Shown here piece by piece: positions 25,598 through 36,027 of a stretch of 64,000 nucleotides of DNA. Both the position numbers and the translations under genes were made by a program. The notes below the pieces were generated by a model. The model was not told the origin of the DNA and did no database searches. It was given only the letters and a program-made list of their open reading frames with translations. Origin of the DNA: Nostoc sp. T09 (GTDB lineage Bacteria > Cyanobacteriota > Cyanobacteriia > Cyanobacteriales > Nostocaceae); NCBI RefSeq assembly GCF_002154695.1, contig NZ_MTAV01000086.1, positions 1-64,000 on the forward strand. The letters run 5' to 3'. How positions within the stretch are numbered: position 1 is the stretch's first letter; each line of letters opens with the position of its first letter.

Positions 25598-26818
25598 TTA
25601 GCCCAGCTTTTCAAATACTTTAAACATAGGCAGATACATCGCTAACAAAATCGTACCAACCATGCCCCCCAAGACCACTATCATCAGTGGTTCTAAAATA
25701 CTGGTTAATGCTTTCACTGCCTGCTCAACTTCATCTTCATAAAAATCGGCAACTTTCATTAACATCGCATCTAATTCTCCAGTTTCTTCGCCAATACTCA
25801 TCATCTGAATTGCCATAGCAGGAAAAACTTCCTCTTTTTGCAAAGCAACACTAATCATACCCCCTTGCTGAATCTCTATACGGGCCGCGTCTATGGCATT
25901 AGCAATCACTTGGTTACCTGATGTATCTCGGACAATTTCCAAACAAGTCAGAATGGGCACACCAGAACGAGTTAATGCACCGAAAGTACGGCTAAAGCGG
26001 GCAACTGCGGATTTTTGAATCAAGTCACCAAACAAAGGCATTTTCAGGGAAAGGCGATCAATAGTTTCTTTACCAACACGAGTTTTGTAATACTGCTTAT
26101 AGGCATACATAAATGCCATAATTCCAGCAATAATTACTAAAGACCAGTAACTGCGTAATATTTCACTACAAGTCATCAAGAATTGTGTTAAGGCAGGTAA
26201 TTCTATTCCTAAATCTTTAAAAATGTTGGCAAAAATGGGGATGAGAAAAACAGTCATACCTACAAAGATCGCGGTTGCTAAAAAACCCACAACCATAGGA
26301 TAGGACAATGCAGCTTTGATTTGGTTTTGTAAGCGTGCAACATCTTCTAACAACTTAGCTAAGCGATTTAATACTTCGTCGAGAACACCACCAATTTCGC
26401 CAGCTTGAACCATACTTACATACAAATTATCAAAGCATTGAGGATGCTTCCGCATTGAATCTGAAAGGTTTGTGCCGGTTTGAACATCATTACCAATATC
26501 AATCAGCGCTGCTTTTAATTTAGGATTACTACACTGTTCAGACAGTACTCCCAAACTTCTGACGATGGCTACGCCTGCATTCGTTAATGCGGCAAATTGA
26601 CGAGAGAAGACAGCTTTATCTTTAACGGAAACCTTGACCATTGATGTCTGGAATTTTTTAAAATCAAAGCTTAGTGCGCCTTGAGATTCCTTCAATTCTT
26701 GGACAACAAGACCTTGATCTCTAAGATTTGTACGGGCTTGCGCTAGAGATTCAGCAGCAAATTTTTCTGTTCTGGATCTTCCTTGTGAGTCCCGAACACG
26801 GGCAACATAGGTAGGCAT
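25598..26818 (-). CDS. pilC: Type IV pilus inner-membrane platform protein PilC
   Basis: PilC (GspF family) is the membrane core around which the pilus is assembled. The 406-residue protein has two tandem GspF domains (FSRQFAALTNAGVAIVRSLG and FSRTFGALTRSGVPILTCLE) and three membrane helices, with the last near residues 375-395 (LMIVVLGGMVGTILLAMYLP). It is the third gene of pilB-pilT-pilC, 176 nt after pilT. These pili drive twitching motility, DNA uptake and, in Nostoc, hormogonium movement. Confidence 0.94.
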   Translation of the reverse strand: MPTYVARVRDSQGRSRTEKFAAESLAQARTNLRDQGLVVQELKESQGALSFDFKKFQTSMVKVSVKDKAVFSRQFAALTNAGVAIVRSLGVLSEQCSNPKLKAALIDIGNDVQTGTNLSDSMRKHPQCFDNLYVSMVQAGEIGGVLDEVLNRLAKLLEDVARLQNQIKAALSYPMVVGFLATAIFVGMTVFLIPIFANIFKDLGIELPALTQFLMTCSEILRSYWSLVIIAGIMAFMYAYKQYYKTRVGKETIDRLSLKMPLFGDLIQKSAVARFSRTFGALTRSGVPILTCLEIVRDTSGNQVIANAIDAARIEIQQGGMISVALQKEEVFPAMAIQMMSIGEETGELDAMLMKVADFYEDEVEQAVKALTSILEPLMIVVLGGMVGTILLAMYLPMFKVFEKLG

Positions 26819-26994
26819 AGTTTATAAATTCAAAATTGAAAATTTGACTTGAAAAGTTTGCTACGAAGGGAAAACCTCCTGGCAACTTCTCACAAAATTA
26901 AAAATGAGTAAATTAGTAATTTGGTTAATAGTCCATAGCTGATAGCCATTAATCATTGCTATTAACCATTACCAATTCTCTGTAGGGTAAAAGT

Positions 26995-28122
26995 TTAATG
27001 CGTTTTAGCAACACCGTTTGCGCCAGGTTTTGCACCTGCTGTTGGCGGTGCGCCACCGATTAAACGTTGAATTTCATCGGGCTTAGAAGTCTTAGACATA
27101 GCCGCTTCAAAGGAGATAGTTCCAGCTTTATATAAATCGGCTAAAACTCTTTCCAAGGTTTGCATACCCAATTTACCGCCAGTCTGAATAGCCGAGTAAA
27201 TTTGGGATGTTTTACCCTCTCGAATCAAGTTAGAAATAGCAGGAGTGATAACCATGATTTCTTGCGCCATCACCCGACCATATTCACCTGGTTTAGGGTT
27301 TTTCTTTGGTACCAAAGTTTGGCTAAACACTGCCACTAGAGAGTTAGATAACTGCACCCGCACCTGGGTTTGTTTTTCATGAGGGAAAACGTCGATGATC
27401 CGGTCAACCGTCTGTGCAGCAGAACTAGTGTGCAAAGTACCAAATACCAAATGTCCTGTTTCCGCAGCGGAGATAGCCAAAGAAATCGTTTCCAAATCGC
27501 GCATTTCTCCTACCAGAATAATATCTGGGTCTTCCCGTAGAGCAGCTTTCAAAGCATTAGCAAAACTTTTGGTATCTTCACCAAGTTGCCGTTGGTGAAC
27601 CAAGCTTTTAATTGGTTCATAAACGAATTCTATAGGGTCTTCCACTGTCAAAATATGCTCTGCCCTGGTGCGATTAATTAAGTCAATCATTGCTGCCAGG
27701 GTAGTTGTCTTACCAGAACCAGTGGGTCCTGTGACCAAAATTAGCCCTCTGGGCTTTTCTGTCATTTCCCGCACCACATCTGGCAGACCCAATTTGTCAA
27801 AGTTGGGAATTTTAGAACTTAAAGCACGCAAGCAAGCAGCATAAGCACCACGATCCTTATAGACATTGACGCGGAAACGAGCTAATCCTTTCACACCATA
27901 GGAACAATCAAGCTCCCAGGTCTGCTCTAAAGTTTTACGCTGAGTATTGTTGAGCATACTAAAGATCAGTCTTTGACACTGATCGGCAGTCAATACCTGA
28001 TCGCCTATAGGGGTAAGTTTGCCACTGATACGGAAATAAGGAGGTAAGCCAGCGGATAAATGTAGATCCGAACCTCCCATTTCAATCAGCTGTTCCATCA
28101 AGTCTTCAATCATCATTTCCAT
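26995..28122 (-). CDS. pilT: Type IV pilus retraction ATPase PilT
   Basis: PilT is the hexameric ATPase that retracts the pilus. The 375-residue protein has the SDLHLSAG N-terminus, Walker A GPTGSGKTT (132-140), the Asp box, Walker B with ILVGEMRD, a His box and the PilT-specific motif AISNLIREGKTSQIYSAIQT. An extended low-complexity tail (PPTAGAKPGANGVAKTH) ends the protein. It follows pilB by 65 nt. Confidence 0.95.
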   Translation of the reverse strand: MEMMIEDLMEQLIEMGGSDLHLSAGLPPYFRISGKLTPIGDQVLTADQCQRLIFSMLNNTQRKTLEQTWELDCSYGVKGLARFRVNVYKDRGAYAACLRALSSKIPNFDKLGLPDVVREMTEKPRGLILVTGPTGSGKTTTLAAMIDLINRTRAEHILTVEDPIEFVYEPIKSLVHQRQLGEDTKSFANALKAALREDPDIILVGEMRDLETISLAISAAETGHLVFGTLHTSSAAQTVDRIIDVFPHEKQTQVRVQLSNSLVAVFSQTLVPKKNPKPGEYGRVMAQEIMVITPAISNLIREGKTSQIYSAIQTGGKLGMQTLERVLADLYKAGTISFEAAMSKTSKPDEIQRLIGGAPPTAGAKPGANGVAKTH

Positions 28123-28187
28123 AGTTTTGCTTCCCTAGTCATTTGTTATTTGTTTAGTCGTATGTACCCTTGACTGTTGACGCTTGA

Positions 28188-30200
28188 CTAATCAGAAAAG
28201 CGCGGTGTCATACAGTAGGGGCAATCTAGCCATTCCGGTTGTAATGTGGCATCACAAGTACGGCAAGTTAGACCACTCTTGCGTTTAGCTTTTAATTCAG
28301 CTTCTAAACCGGTATCAGTAAATGTCACCCGTTCTACTTCTTCCAAAGTCGTGGAACCTTGACGTACTAAATCCAAGCTATAAGCCAGCAAGGTTTTCAT
28401 ACCTTCTTCTACCGCTACTTCTTTAATGCGTTCTGTGGGTGCTTCTTCGTTGATTAGGGTTTGCAAGTTCTCGGTAACGCGCATGACCTCGTAAACACCA
28501 CAACGTCCTTTGTAGCCAACACCATTACACTTTGGACAAACTTGACCTTTGCCTTTAGCGTCTGATTGAGAATCGGCGGGCACGCTGTTAGCTTTGTAGA
28601 AAGTTACATTCACTTCTTGTGAAGCCGATAGACCGTAACGGGCAAGTTCTTCAGTTGTGGGAGTATAGGGAATCCTACAATCAGAACAAACACGCCGTAC
28701 CAAGCGTTGTGCTAAAACGCCAATCAAAGAACTAGAAACCATGAAAGGCTCAATGCCCATTTCTCCCAAACGGGCGATCGCTCCTGGGGCATCATTGGTA
28801 TGTAAGGTGGTTAATACTAAGTGACCTGTTAAGGCAGCTTCAATCGCAGTTTTGGCGGTTTCCTTATCTCGGGTTTCACCCACCAGTAGCACGTCTGGAT
28901 CTTGCCGTAGAAAAGCGCGCAACGCTGTAGCAAAATCTAGCCCTTTTTCCCGAATCACCTGTACTTGAGTAATCCCTGGCAAGCTGTATTCAATTGGGTC
29001 TTCGACTGTACTAATGTTGATTCCGGGATCGTTCTTTTCTGCTAGTGCGGAATACAGCGAAGTCGTTTTACCAGAACCAGTCGGTCCGGTAACCAAAATC
29101 AAACCAAAGGGACGACTGACCATGTCCTTAACAATATCTAAGGTTTCCTGGTCGGTAATCAACTTATTCAATCCGAGTTGGGTGGAGGAGTTATCCAAAA
29201 TCCGCAGACAAACCTTTTCCCCGTAGCGACTGGGTAAGGTATTCACACGGAAATCCACTTTGCGTCCCTCAAACATTCGCCTGATACGTCCGTCTTGAGG
29301 TAAACGCCTCTCAGCAATGTCTAGGCTGGAGATGATTTTAAACCGAGCTGTCACCGCAGGAATGATTTTTTTCGGTAGGGGGTCGAAAGCTTCACGCAAA
29401 ACCCCATCCTTGCGAAACCGAATGCGGAGATTTTCTTCTTGCGGTTCGATATGAATATCAGAAACACTTTCATGTAAGGCTTTAGCAAGAATTCTATTGA
29501 CGAGATTGATGACTGGAGCATCTTCTGCACCCTTCATCGCTGCTCCCAAGTCAGCCTCCATATCATCGGGGGCGTCATCTATATCAAGATTGCCAAGATT
29601 CTCTAAATCCTGATTGATGTCTGTAAACTTTTCTTGTTCTAGATGTTTTTGCCGAATGGCTAGTTCATCTAGGTATTGATTTATGAGCTGTTGGTAGTCC
29701 TCTTGGGTAATTACCATGCGCTGCAAAGCTAATCCTTGGGGGCGTAAGATGCGGTTAAGGTCATCCGAAGCCTCTAGATTATCTGGATCGACCATCGCCA
29801 CTAAAACGCAGGGTGGGGTTTGGTCTTCATGTTTTGATAGTGGGATCAAACGATGGCGACGACAAATATCTACTGGGATCAGGGTTTCAATCAGCCTCCC
29901 CACCATCGTATTGCCAAGCTGGTTGACTTCCGGATCGAGGAATTCAACACCGTATAGTATTTTAAGTTCAAATAACTGCTGTTTCTTGTATTGCCTAAGT
30001 AATTCAGGTGATAGTTGTCGCCCGGTGATTGACTCTAGCATCTCTGTTAATGGGATGCCAGACTTGCGGCTTTCAATCAGCGCCTGCCTCATCTGTTCGC
30101 TATTAACAAAGCCAGCCTGCACTAGCTTATTGCCAAATGGCGAAAACTCTGTTTTTGTGGTAAGAGCGGTACTGCGCCGTTGCGGTGACGAGTAAGTCAT
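28188..30200 (-). CDS. pilB: Type IV pilus assembly ATPase PilB
   Basis: PilB extends the pilus by ATP hydrolysis. With ATG at 30200 (MTYSSPQRRS) it has 670 residues: a GspE N-terminal domain (about 40-200), the hexameric ATPase with Walker A GPTGSGKTTS near residue 370-380, Walker B LLVGETRDKETAKTA, and a tetracysteine zinc motif (CSDCR ... CPKCNGVGYKGRCG). An extra zinc ribbon at the very end (CRTCDATLQPEWLDCPYC) is added to the usual family length. The frame is open 22 codons further upstream, without similarity. First gene of the pilB-pilT-pilC cluster. Confidence 0.94.
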   Translation of the reverse strand: MTYSSPQRRSTALTTKTEFSPFGNKLVQAGFVNSEQMRQALIESRKSGIPLTEMLESITGRQLSPELLRQYKKQQLFELKILYGVEFLDPEVNQLGNTMVGRLIETLIPVDICRRHRLIPLSKHEDQTPPCVLVAMVDPDNLEASDDLNRILRPQGLALQRMVITQEDYQQLINQYLDELAIRQKHLEQEKFTDINQDLENLGNLDIDDAPDDMEADLGAAMKGAEDAPVINLVNRILAKALHESVSDIHIEPQEENLRIRFRKDGVLREAFDPLPKKIIPAVTARFKIISSLDIAERRLPQDGRIRRMFEGRKVDFRVNTLPSRYGEKVCLRILDNSSTQLGLNKLITDQETLDIVKDMVSRPFGLILVTGPTGSGKTTSLYSALAEKNDPGINISTVEDPIEYSLPGITQVQVIREKGLDFATALRAFLRQDPDVLLVGETRDKETAKTAIEAALTGHLVLTTLHTNDAPGAIARLGEMGIEPFMVSSSLIGVLAQRLVRRVCSDCRIPYTPTTEELARYGLSASQEVNVTFYKANSVPADSQSDAKGKGQVCPKCNGVGYKGRCGVYEVMRVTENLQTLINEEAPTERIKEVAVEEGMKTLLAYSLDLVRQGSTTLEEVERVTFTDTGLEAELKAKRKSGLTCRTCDATLQPEWLDCPYCMTPRFSD

Positions 30201-30688
30201 AATTGAGCAATGGGTAGGGAAAACCTCTGAGTAAAGTATTCCCAGGCTGTGGCATAGAATTCTCATTTAAATTGAGTAAATTCCAGCCAAAAATTTTCAC
30301 TGCTGACGAAAAAATAAAAAACTACAGAGGAACACGAATACTCTGTACTGCATTCGCAAGAGAACCGCTAGTTTTTCCGAAAATGCAATGTTTAAATTTT
30401 AAGTAGTATTTAGTAAAAAAAAAGACTTATAACTAATGATTAGGGACAAATCATATTGATTGCCGCTCATCCCTAAGATGTAGTGTTAAAGTCACAATCC
30501 CCGTTCGGGTTACCGCCCTAGAAGCGTCTACGCTAACGCTTTCACCATTTGTCACAATAAGAGGGCAGTGACAATCACTTCCAGGAAAATATTGGCAAAA
30601 AAACCAACCTCTTTTACCAGCCGTCAAAAGCAACGGTTGCTAGAGGTGGTGAAAAAATGCCGTAAATAGTATCTGGGATGAGTGGACA
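30201..30688. other. Divergent promoter region between pilB and grpE
   Basis: This stretch must contain the promoters for the pilus cluster and the chaperone cluster. No CIRCE (HrcA) operator is visible. A short palindromic text (GCGTCTACGCTAACGC) occurs near 30525-30540. Confidence 0.5.
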
Positions 30689-31414
30689 ATGATAGACGAA
30701 AATAAACAGGTAAACAATACAAGCCAGCAATTGGGTGAACCAATAGAGGTAAAGCAAGCAATGAAGAGCGACTCCCCAGCCCAAATTAACTCTAACGAAT
30801 CTGGCAGCGAGGTGACTGAGCCAGTGGCAGCACAAACTAATGTATCTGGAGATACTGCGTTTACACCTGAAAATGGTGTCGTAGCGGCTGAGAGAACTGA
30901 AGAAGGAACGACAGCTTTGGCAGATTTGACTCAACAAATCGAGTCCCTCAAAGGGCAACTAGAAGAGCGCAACACTCAATATCTGCGAATTGCGGCAGAT
31001 TTTGAGAATTACCGCAAACGTAACCAAAAAGAAAAAGAAGATTTAGAAACGCAGGTGAAGCGCAACACGATTACAGAATTGTTGCCAGTAGTCGATAACT
31101 TTGAGCGGGCGCGATCGCACCTCAAACCGCAAGGTGACGGTGAAATGACAATTCATAAAAGCTACCAAGGCGTTTACAAACAATTAGTAGATTCGTTGAA
31201 ACGTTTGGGTGTATCACCAATGCGTCCTGAAGGTCAGGAATTCGATCCCAACCTGCATGAAGCTGTAATGCGGGAACCTACGGATGAACATCCTGAAGGA
31301 ACAGTGTTAGAAGAGTTAGTACGTGGATATTACTTGGGTGAACGCGTACTGCGCCATGCAATGGTGAAGGTGGCTGCTCCCAAAGAAGATTCACCTGCAC
31401 AAGATAATCAGTAG
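30689..31414 (+). CDS. grpE: Nucleotide exchange factor GrpE
   Basis: GrpE releases ADP from DnaK in the Hsp70 cycle. The 241-residue protein has a long disordered acidic N-terminal tail, a coiled coil ([19 protein letters not shown]), the core [20 protein letters not shown] and a C-terminal wing ending with [17 protein letters not shown]. It starts the cluster grpE-dnaK-dnaJ-tusA-rsgA. Confidence 0.95.
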   Translation: MIDENKQVNNTSQQLGEPIEVKQAMKSDSPAQINSNESGSEVTEPVAAQTNVSGDTAFTPENGVVAAERTEEGTTALADLTQQIESLKGQLEERNTQYLRIAADFENYRKRNQKEKEDLETQVKRNTITELLPVVDNFERARSHLKPQGDGEMTIHKSYQGVYKQLVDSLKRLGVSPMRPEGQEFDPNLHEAVMREPTDEHPEGTVLEELVRGYYLGERVLRHAMVKVAAPKEDSPAQDNQ

Positions 31415-31766
31415 AGTCCAGTCAACTATTAAGCTGTAGTTGCTCGCTCCACTGACCAAAAGTGCCTTGGTTTTTGTAAGGGCGAGCATCACAGATCTCA
31501 GTTAGGACAGATCTGGTGACGGTTAGTCGAAGTTCAGCAGCGCGTCTTCTGCTGGTAGCTCTCATTTGGGGTGCGACTCTCAAACAAGAAGCCGCCCACT
31601 AGTGAAAGCAGCTCCTTTGCCAACCCGATGCTTTAACTTCTTACTTACCCTCAGGAACAGGGTTTCCACAGAACATTTCCGTGAGTATTGGTCTGTAGCA
31701 AAAAAATCAAATAAGATAGTCCGCAAAGCCTCACGGCCAAAGAAATCCGTAAAAATACTGAACAGT
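31415..31766. other. Intergenic region between grpE and dnaK
   Basis: A 352-nt gap in which the dnaK reading frame stays open from 31566, but without family similarity. A separate dnaK promoter is likely here. I see no named operator. Confidence 0.5.
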
Positions 31767-33725
31767 ATGGGAAAAGTTATTGGAATCGACTTAGGCACTA
31801 CTAACAGTTGCGTCGCAGTTTTAGAAGGCGGTCAACCAGTTGTGATCGCTAATTCTGAGGGTGGACGCACAACTCCTAGTATTGTGGGATTTGGAAAGGG
31901 GGGCGATCGCTTGGTTGGTCAGCTGGCTAAGCGACAAGCCGTCACTAATGCTGAAAACACAGTTTTCAGCATCAAAAGATTTATCGGTCGTCGTTGGGAA
32001 GAAACAGCAACAGAACGCGATCGCTCACCCTATACCTGTGTCAAAGGTCGAGACGATACTGTTGATGTGCAAATTCGTGGACGTAACTATACACCACAAG
32101 AAATATCTTCGATGATCCTGCAAAAGCTCAAACAGGATGCAGAAAATTTCTTGGGTGAAGCTGTTACTCAGGCAGTAATTACCGTACCAGCATATTTCAC
32201 AGACGCCCAAAGACAAGCTACGAAAGACGCAGGTACAATTGCTGGGCTAGAAGTATTACGGATCATTAATGAACCAACTGCGGCAGCTTTAGCCTTTGGT
32301 TTAGATAAGCAAGACCAAGAGCAGCTAATCTTAGTCTTTGACTTGGGAGGCGGCACCTTTGACGTATCCATCCTCCAACTGGGAGATGGAGTGTTTGAAG
32401 TCAAGGCAACCAATGGTAATAATCAATTGGGTGGTGACGACTTTGATGATTGTATTTTGCGCTGGATCATTGAGCGCTTCCAACAACAAGAGAATATAGA
32501 CCTGTCTCAAGATAAGATGGCACTGCAACGCCTGCGGGAAGCAGCAGAAAAGGCAAAAATCGAACTTTCTAGTATGCTCAGTACCTCGATTAACTTGCCT
32601 TTTATTACCGCGGATGATACAGGACCGAAGCATCTGGAGCTAGAACTTAGCCGCTCGAAATTTGAAGAACTGACAGGGCATTTAATTGCAGCTACCATTG
32701 AACCGATGATCCAAGCGCTCAAAGATGGCGATCGCAAAGCACAAGACATAGATCGGATCATTTTGGTGGGTGGTTCCACTCGCATTCCCGCAGTCCAAAA
32801 CGCTCTCATCAAGTTTTTCAATGGCAAAACTCCCGATCGCTCTATTAACCCTGATGAAGCAGTTGCACTAGGTGCCGCTATCCAAGCTGGGGTAATGGGT
32901 GGAGAAGTCGATAATCTCTTGCTATTGGATGTCATTCCTCTATCTTTGGGAATTGAAACCTTGGGAGAAGTTTTTACCAAAATCATCGAACGTAACACCA
33001 CAATTCCCACCAGTAGATCGCAAATTTTTTCCACCGCAGTTGATGGACAAACCTCAGTAGAAATTCATGTCCTGCAAGGTGAACGGGCAATGGCACGAGA
33101 TAACAAAAGTCTCGGCAAGTTTCTGTTGGCAGGAATTCCTCCAGCTCCGCGTGGTGTGCCGCAAATTGAAGTATCTTTTGAAATCGATGTCAATGGTATC
33201 CTCAAGGTTGGTGCTCAAGACAAAGGCACGGGTAGAGAGCAGAGTATTCGCATTACCAATACAGGTGGCTTAAGTACTCAAGAAGTAGAAAAGATGCGGC
33301 AAGCAGCTGAAGTGTTTGCTGAAGAAGATAAAAGGCGTAAAGAACTGGTTGAACTGAAAAACCAGGCTGAGAATCTATTTTTTAGTTACGAATCGACTCT
33401 CAAAGATAACAGCAACTTAATTGGCGAGGACATAAAAGCTTTGGCAAATGAGAAAGGCAAACAACTCCAAGCAGCCATGACTAACTCTCAAATTTCTTTA
33501 CAAGAATTTCAGCAAAACTTGGACGAGTTTCAAAAAACTCTATTTGCCATCGGTGCTAACGTGTACAACCGAGCTAATGGTCAACCGGATGAAGCGCCTG
33601 AAGTCTCGGAGGAGTTGTTTACTTCACAACCAGAGCAACCAGTGGGTGGAACACTGATACCGCAATTTAACTTTGATTTTGATGATGAAGGCACCGCACA
33701 GGCTGATTACGAAGCGATAGATTAA
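31767..33725 (+). CDS. dnaK: Chaperone DnaK (Hsp70)
   Basis: A 652-residue Hsp70. I chose ATG at 31767 ([20 protein letters not shown]), the invariant start of the family; 67 open upstream codons are ignored. The ATPase signatures [15 protein letters not shown] and [16 protein letters not shown] and the substrate domain ([17 protein letters not shown]) are present. The C-terminus ends DYEAID rather than the usual EEVD-like or VDADFEVVD tail, and has an acidic [10 protein letters not shown] linker. Cyanobacteria have several DnaKs with separate roles; I cannot tell from this which paralog it is. Confidence 0.95.
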   Translation: MGKVIGIDLGTTNSCVAVLEGGQPVVIANSEGGRTTPSIVGFGKGGDRLVGQLAKRQAVTNAENTVFSIKRFIGRRWEETATERDRSPYTCVKGRDDTVDVQIRGRNYTPQEISSMILQKLKQDAENFLGEAVTQAVITVPAYFTDAQRQATKDAGTIAGLEVLRIINEPTAAALAFGLDKQDQEQLILVFDLGGGTFDVSILQLGDGVFEVKATNGNNQLGGDDFDDCILRWIIERFQQQENIDLSQDKMALQRLREAAEKAKIELSSMLSTSINLPFITADDTGPKHLELELSRSKFEELTGHLIAATIEPMIQALKDGDRKAQDIDRIILVGGSTRIPAVQNALIKFFNGKTPDRSINPDEAVALGAAIQAGVMGGEVDNLLLLDVIPLSLGIETLGEVFTKIIERNTTIPTSRSQIFSTAVDGQTSVEIHVLQGERAMARDNKSLGKFLLAGIPPAPRGVPQIEVSFEIDVNGILKVGAQDKGTGREQSIRITNTGGLSTQEVEKMRQAAEVFAEEDKRRKELVELKNQAENLFFSYESTLKDNSNLIGEDIKALANEKGKQLQAAMTNSQISLQEFQQNLDEFQKTLFAIGANVYNRANGQPDEAPEVSEELFTSQPEQPVGGTLIPQFNFDFDDEGTAQADYEAID

Positions 33726-34128
33726 GGACTGGGCGTCCCATTGCCTAGTCCCCAGTCTCCAAGTTTGCTAGATTGTAGAAGCGAATTACCGTGGGCTAGA
33801 CGTATCCCAGCACAGATGCCAAAACGCATTTGGGGGGTTTTCCACACCTAATGGTGCGGCTAGCCCCTCTGGTAGATGGGCAGAGTTTGCCCCGCCTAGG
33901 TAGCACAATTGTAAAAGAGACAGCCTCAGACATTGAGAAGTCCGAGCAGAGGTTTGCTTTGCTTGTCATTTCCTGAGCTTTGGTCGTCTCCCACGAGGAA
34001 AGCGCCTGTTGCTCGATACTTGCTGGTGATTTTTGTAAAGAGGAAAAGGTAAAATCAATTATTAATAAAAATTAACTTCTACCTTTCACCCTCTCTGTTC
34101 TGCCCTGATGGTGACGGTCTCGCTACCA

Positions 34129-34365
34129 CTAGGGCTAATGCCAATCACCTGGGTTGGGAAAACGTCACTTGCGACCCGGCGATTTCTCTAAAAGAGTACA
34201 AGCTGGGAAACTCTCAAGACCCTTACGGGTGAAGCTGGGCCCTTGTTAACGCTAGGGCTAATGCTAGCCACCTGGGTCAGGAAAACGCCAATTGCTACTC
34301 TACGGTTTCTCGAAGGGGTACAATTCTGGCGAATAAACGTAGTGGCTCCCAAGATCCTTATGGGT
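34129..34365 (+). repeat. Diverged tandem duplication, about 120 bp per unit
   Basis: Unit 1 (34129-34230) and unit 2 (34251-34365) share GGGCTAATG, CACCTGGGT, GGAAAACG, TTTCTC and CAAGA(C/T)CCTTA(C/T)GGGT in the same order, with scattered substitutions and an about 13-nt length difference. In one frame the two copies translate to similar strings (RANANHLGWEN / RANASHLGQEN and SQDPYG in both). I cannot identify a protein family. Confidence 0.6.
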
Positions 34366-34424
34366 ACTCTTCTCCTATCGGAGATGCTGCGCGGTAAGCG
34401 GAGCTATGCCCGAAGGGCTTTACG

Positions 34425-34600
34425 AGAACTCCTTTGGGGAGCGGCAGTTGCTTGAAGTCGGAGAAATCGGCGACAGTTGCTACAACGGAGGTTTCCTCCC
34501 TTCGGGTTCACCAGTCGCCTGCGCAGGGAAACCCTACCAAGAGCGCTGGATTCACCGCAACGCACTGTCTCTCCAAGGCACTGCTTCACCTCGCTGGCTC
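34425..34600 (+). repeat. Interspersed GC-rich repeat, copy A
   Basis: It contains GGGAAACCCTACCAAGAGCG, then TTCACCGCAACGCACTG, plus CCCTTCGGGTTC. The same core appears in copies B, C and D elsewhere in the window. It lies just upstream of dnaJ. Confidence 0.65.
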
Positions 34601-34639
34601 ACCTTCTGCTTTCTTCCTTCTAACTTTTACCTTTGCTAT

Positions 34640-35770
34640 ATGGCCCGCGACTATTATGAAATTCTGGGTGTCTCTCGTGACGCCGACAAAGAAGAAATCA
34701 AACAAGCTTACCGCCGCCTAGCCCGGAAGTATCACCCAGACGTGAACAAAGAACCGGGAGCAGAGGAGCGGTTTAAGGAAATTAACCGTGCTTACGAAGT
34801 GCTTTCCGAGCCGGAAATCAGAGAGCGTTATAACCGTTTTGGTGAGGCTGGTGTCTCTGGTGCGGCTGCGGCTGGCTTCCAAGATATGAGTGATATGGGC
34901 GGCTTTGCCGATATCTTTGAAAGCATTTTCAGTGGTTTTGCTGGTGGAATGGGTGGTCCAACGACGCAAAGAAGGCGCAGTGGGCCTGTACGGGGTGATG
35001 ACCTGCGATTAGACTTGAAGTTAGATTTTCGGGAAGCGGTATTTGGTGGTGAAAAAGAAATTCGCATTTCTCATTTAGAAACCTGTGATATTTGTAGCGG
35101 CTCTGGAGCAAAACCAGGAACTCGCCCTCGGACTTGTTCGACTTGTAGCGGTTCAGGTCAAGTACGCCGTGTCACGAGAACGCCCTTTGGCAGTTTCACC
35201 CAAGTTTCAACTTGTCCTACCTGCAATGGTACGGGAACGGTGATTGAAGATAAATGTGATGCTTGCGACGGTAAAGGCACAAATCAAATCACCAAGAAAC
35301 TCAAAATTACTATTCCTGCTGGTGTGGATAATGGCACGCGCCTGCGAATTTCCCAAGAAGGCGATGCGGGACAAAGAGGTGGCCCTCCGGGAGATTTATA
35401 CGTTTACTTGTTCGTAAATGAGGACGAGGAATTTCACCGGGATGGCATTAACATTCTCTCAGAAATCAAAATTAGTTACCTGCAAGCAATTTTAGGCTGT
35501 CGTTTGGAGGTAGATACGGTTGATGGACCAGTGGAATTAATAATTCCGGCTGGAACCCAACCGAATACCGTGATGAAGCTAGAAAATCGTGGTGTACCAC
35601 GCTTGGGAAATCCTGTCAGTCGGGGTGACCATATGCTGACGATACTGATTGATATTCCCACCAAGGTAACTCCAGAGGAGAGGGAATTGTTAGAGAAGCT
35701 GGCTAAAATTAAGGGAGAGCGCACTGGTAAAGGCGGTCTAGAAGGATTCTTGGGTAATCTGTTTAAGTAA
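34640..35770 (+). CDS. dnaJ: Chaperone DnaJ (type I Hsp40)
   Basis: DnaJ stimulates DnaK ATPase and delivers substrate. The 376-residue protein is full type I: J domain [20 protein letters not shown] with HPD (YHPDVNKEP), a Gly/Phe-rich segment ([19 protein letters not shown]), four zinc motifs [24 protein letters not shown] and CDACDGKG, and the C-terminal substrate domain. ATG at 34640 gives the invariant N-terminus. The stop overlaps the next start by one base (TAATG). Confidence 0.95.
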   Translation: MARDYYEILGVSRDADKEEIKQAYRRLARKYHPDVNKEPGAEERFKEINRAYEVLSEPEIRERYNRFGEAGVSGAAAAGFQDMSDMGGFADIFESIFSGFAGGMGGPTTQRRRSGPVRGDDLRLDLKLDFREAVFGGEKEIRISHLETCDICSGSGAKPGTRPRTCSTCSGSGQVRRVTRTPFGSFTQVSTCPTCNGTGTVIEDKCDACDGKGTNQITKKLKITIPAGVDNGTRLRISQEGDAGQRGGPPGDLYVYLFVNEDEEFHRDGINILSEIKISYLQAILGCRLEVDTVDGPVELIIPAGTQPNTVMKLENRGVPRLGNPVSRGDHMLTILIDIPTKVTPEERELLEKLAKIKGERTGKGGLEGFLGNLFK

Positions 35771-36027
35771 TGAGTTTATCTTCTCTATCATCTCCTGATG
35801 CTCAACTGGACTTGCGCGGCACTCCTTGCCCGATTAATTTTGTCCGGACAAAACTACTTCTGGAAAAAATGCCCCCAGGGGGTTTACTAGAAGTTTGGCT
35901 AGACCCTGGGGAGCCAATTGAGCAGGTTCCTGATAGCTTGGCAATGGCTGGCTATCAGGTAGAACAAATTGCAGATTGCATGGGTTATTTTTCCTTGTTA
36001 GTACGCCGTCCTGCGATCGCCCAATGA
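35770..36027 (+). CDS. tusA: TusA-family sulfurtransferase
   Basis: TusA-like proteins carry sulfur as a persulfide for tRNA thiolation and other pathways. The 85-residue protein has the CPxP-type motif in LDLRGTPCPINFVRTKLLLE with the acceptor Cys near residue 20. It overlaps dnaJ by one base and rsgA by four, so it belongs to one transcript with both. It may support general sulfur relay rather than chaperone function; the link is inference. Confidence 0.85.
   Translation: MSLSSLSSPDAQLDLRGTPCPINFVRTKLLLEKMPPGGLLEVWLDPGEPIEQVPDSLAMAGYQVEQIADCMGYFSLLVRRPAIAQ

Larger units (their letters stand above)
33726..34639. repeat. Repeat-rich spacer between dnaK and dnaJ
   Basis: A 914-bp GC-richer spacer interrupts the chaperone cluster. 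It has a possible long hairpin arm pair (GGGCTA near 33793, TAGCCC near 33862), a diverged direct repeat at 34129-34230 and 34251-34365, and an interspersed GC-rich repeat copy at about 34425-34600. No supported gene is inside. The dnaJ frame is open from 34406 but has no similarity before 34640. Confidence 0.7.

Noticed and set aside
30201-30688. CIRCE/HrcA operator in front of grpE
   Set aside because: The TTAGCACTC-N9-GAGTGCTAA dyad was sought and is not present.
32025-33034. Minus-strand ORFs opposite dnaK
   Set aside because: Antisense shadows of a strongly conserved gene.
34243-34455. 70-codon ORF in the dnaK-dnaJ spacer
   Set aside because: Lies within the tandem duplication and repeat copy A; no ribosome-binding site or family.
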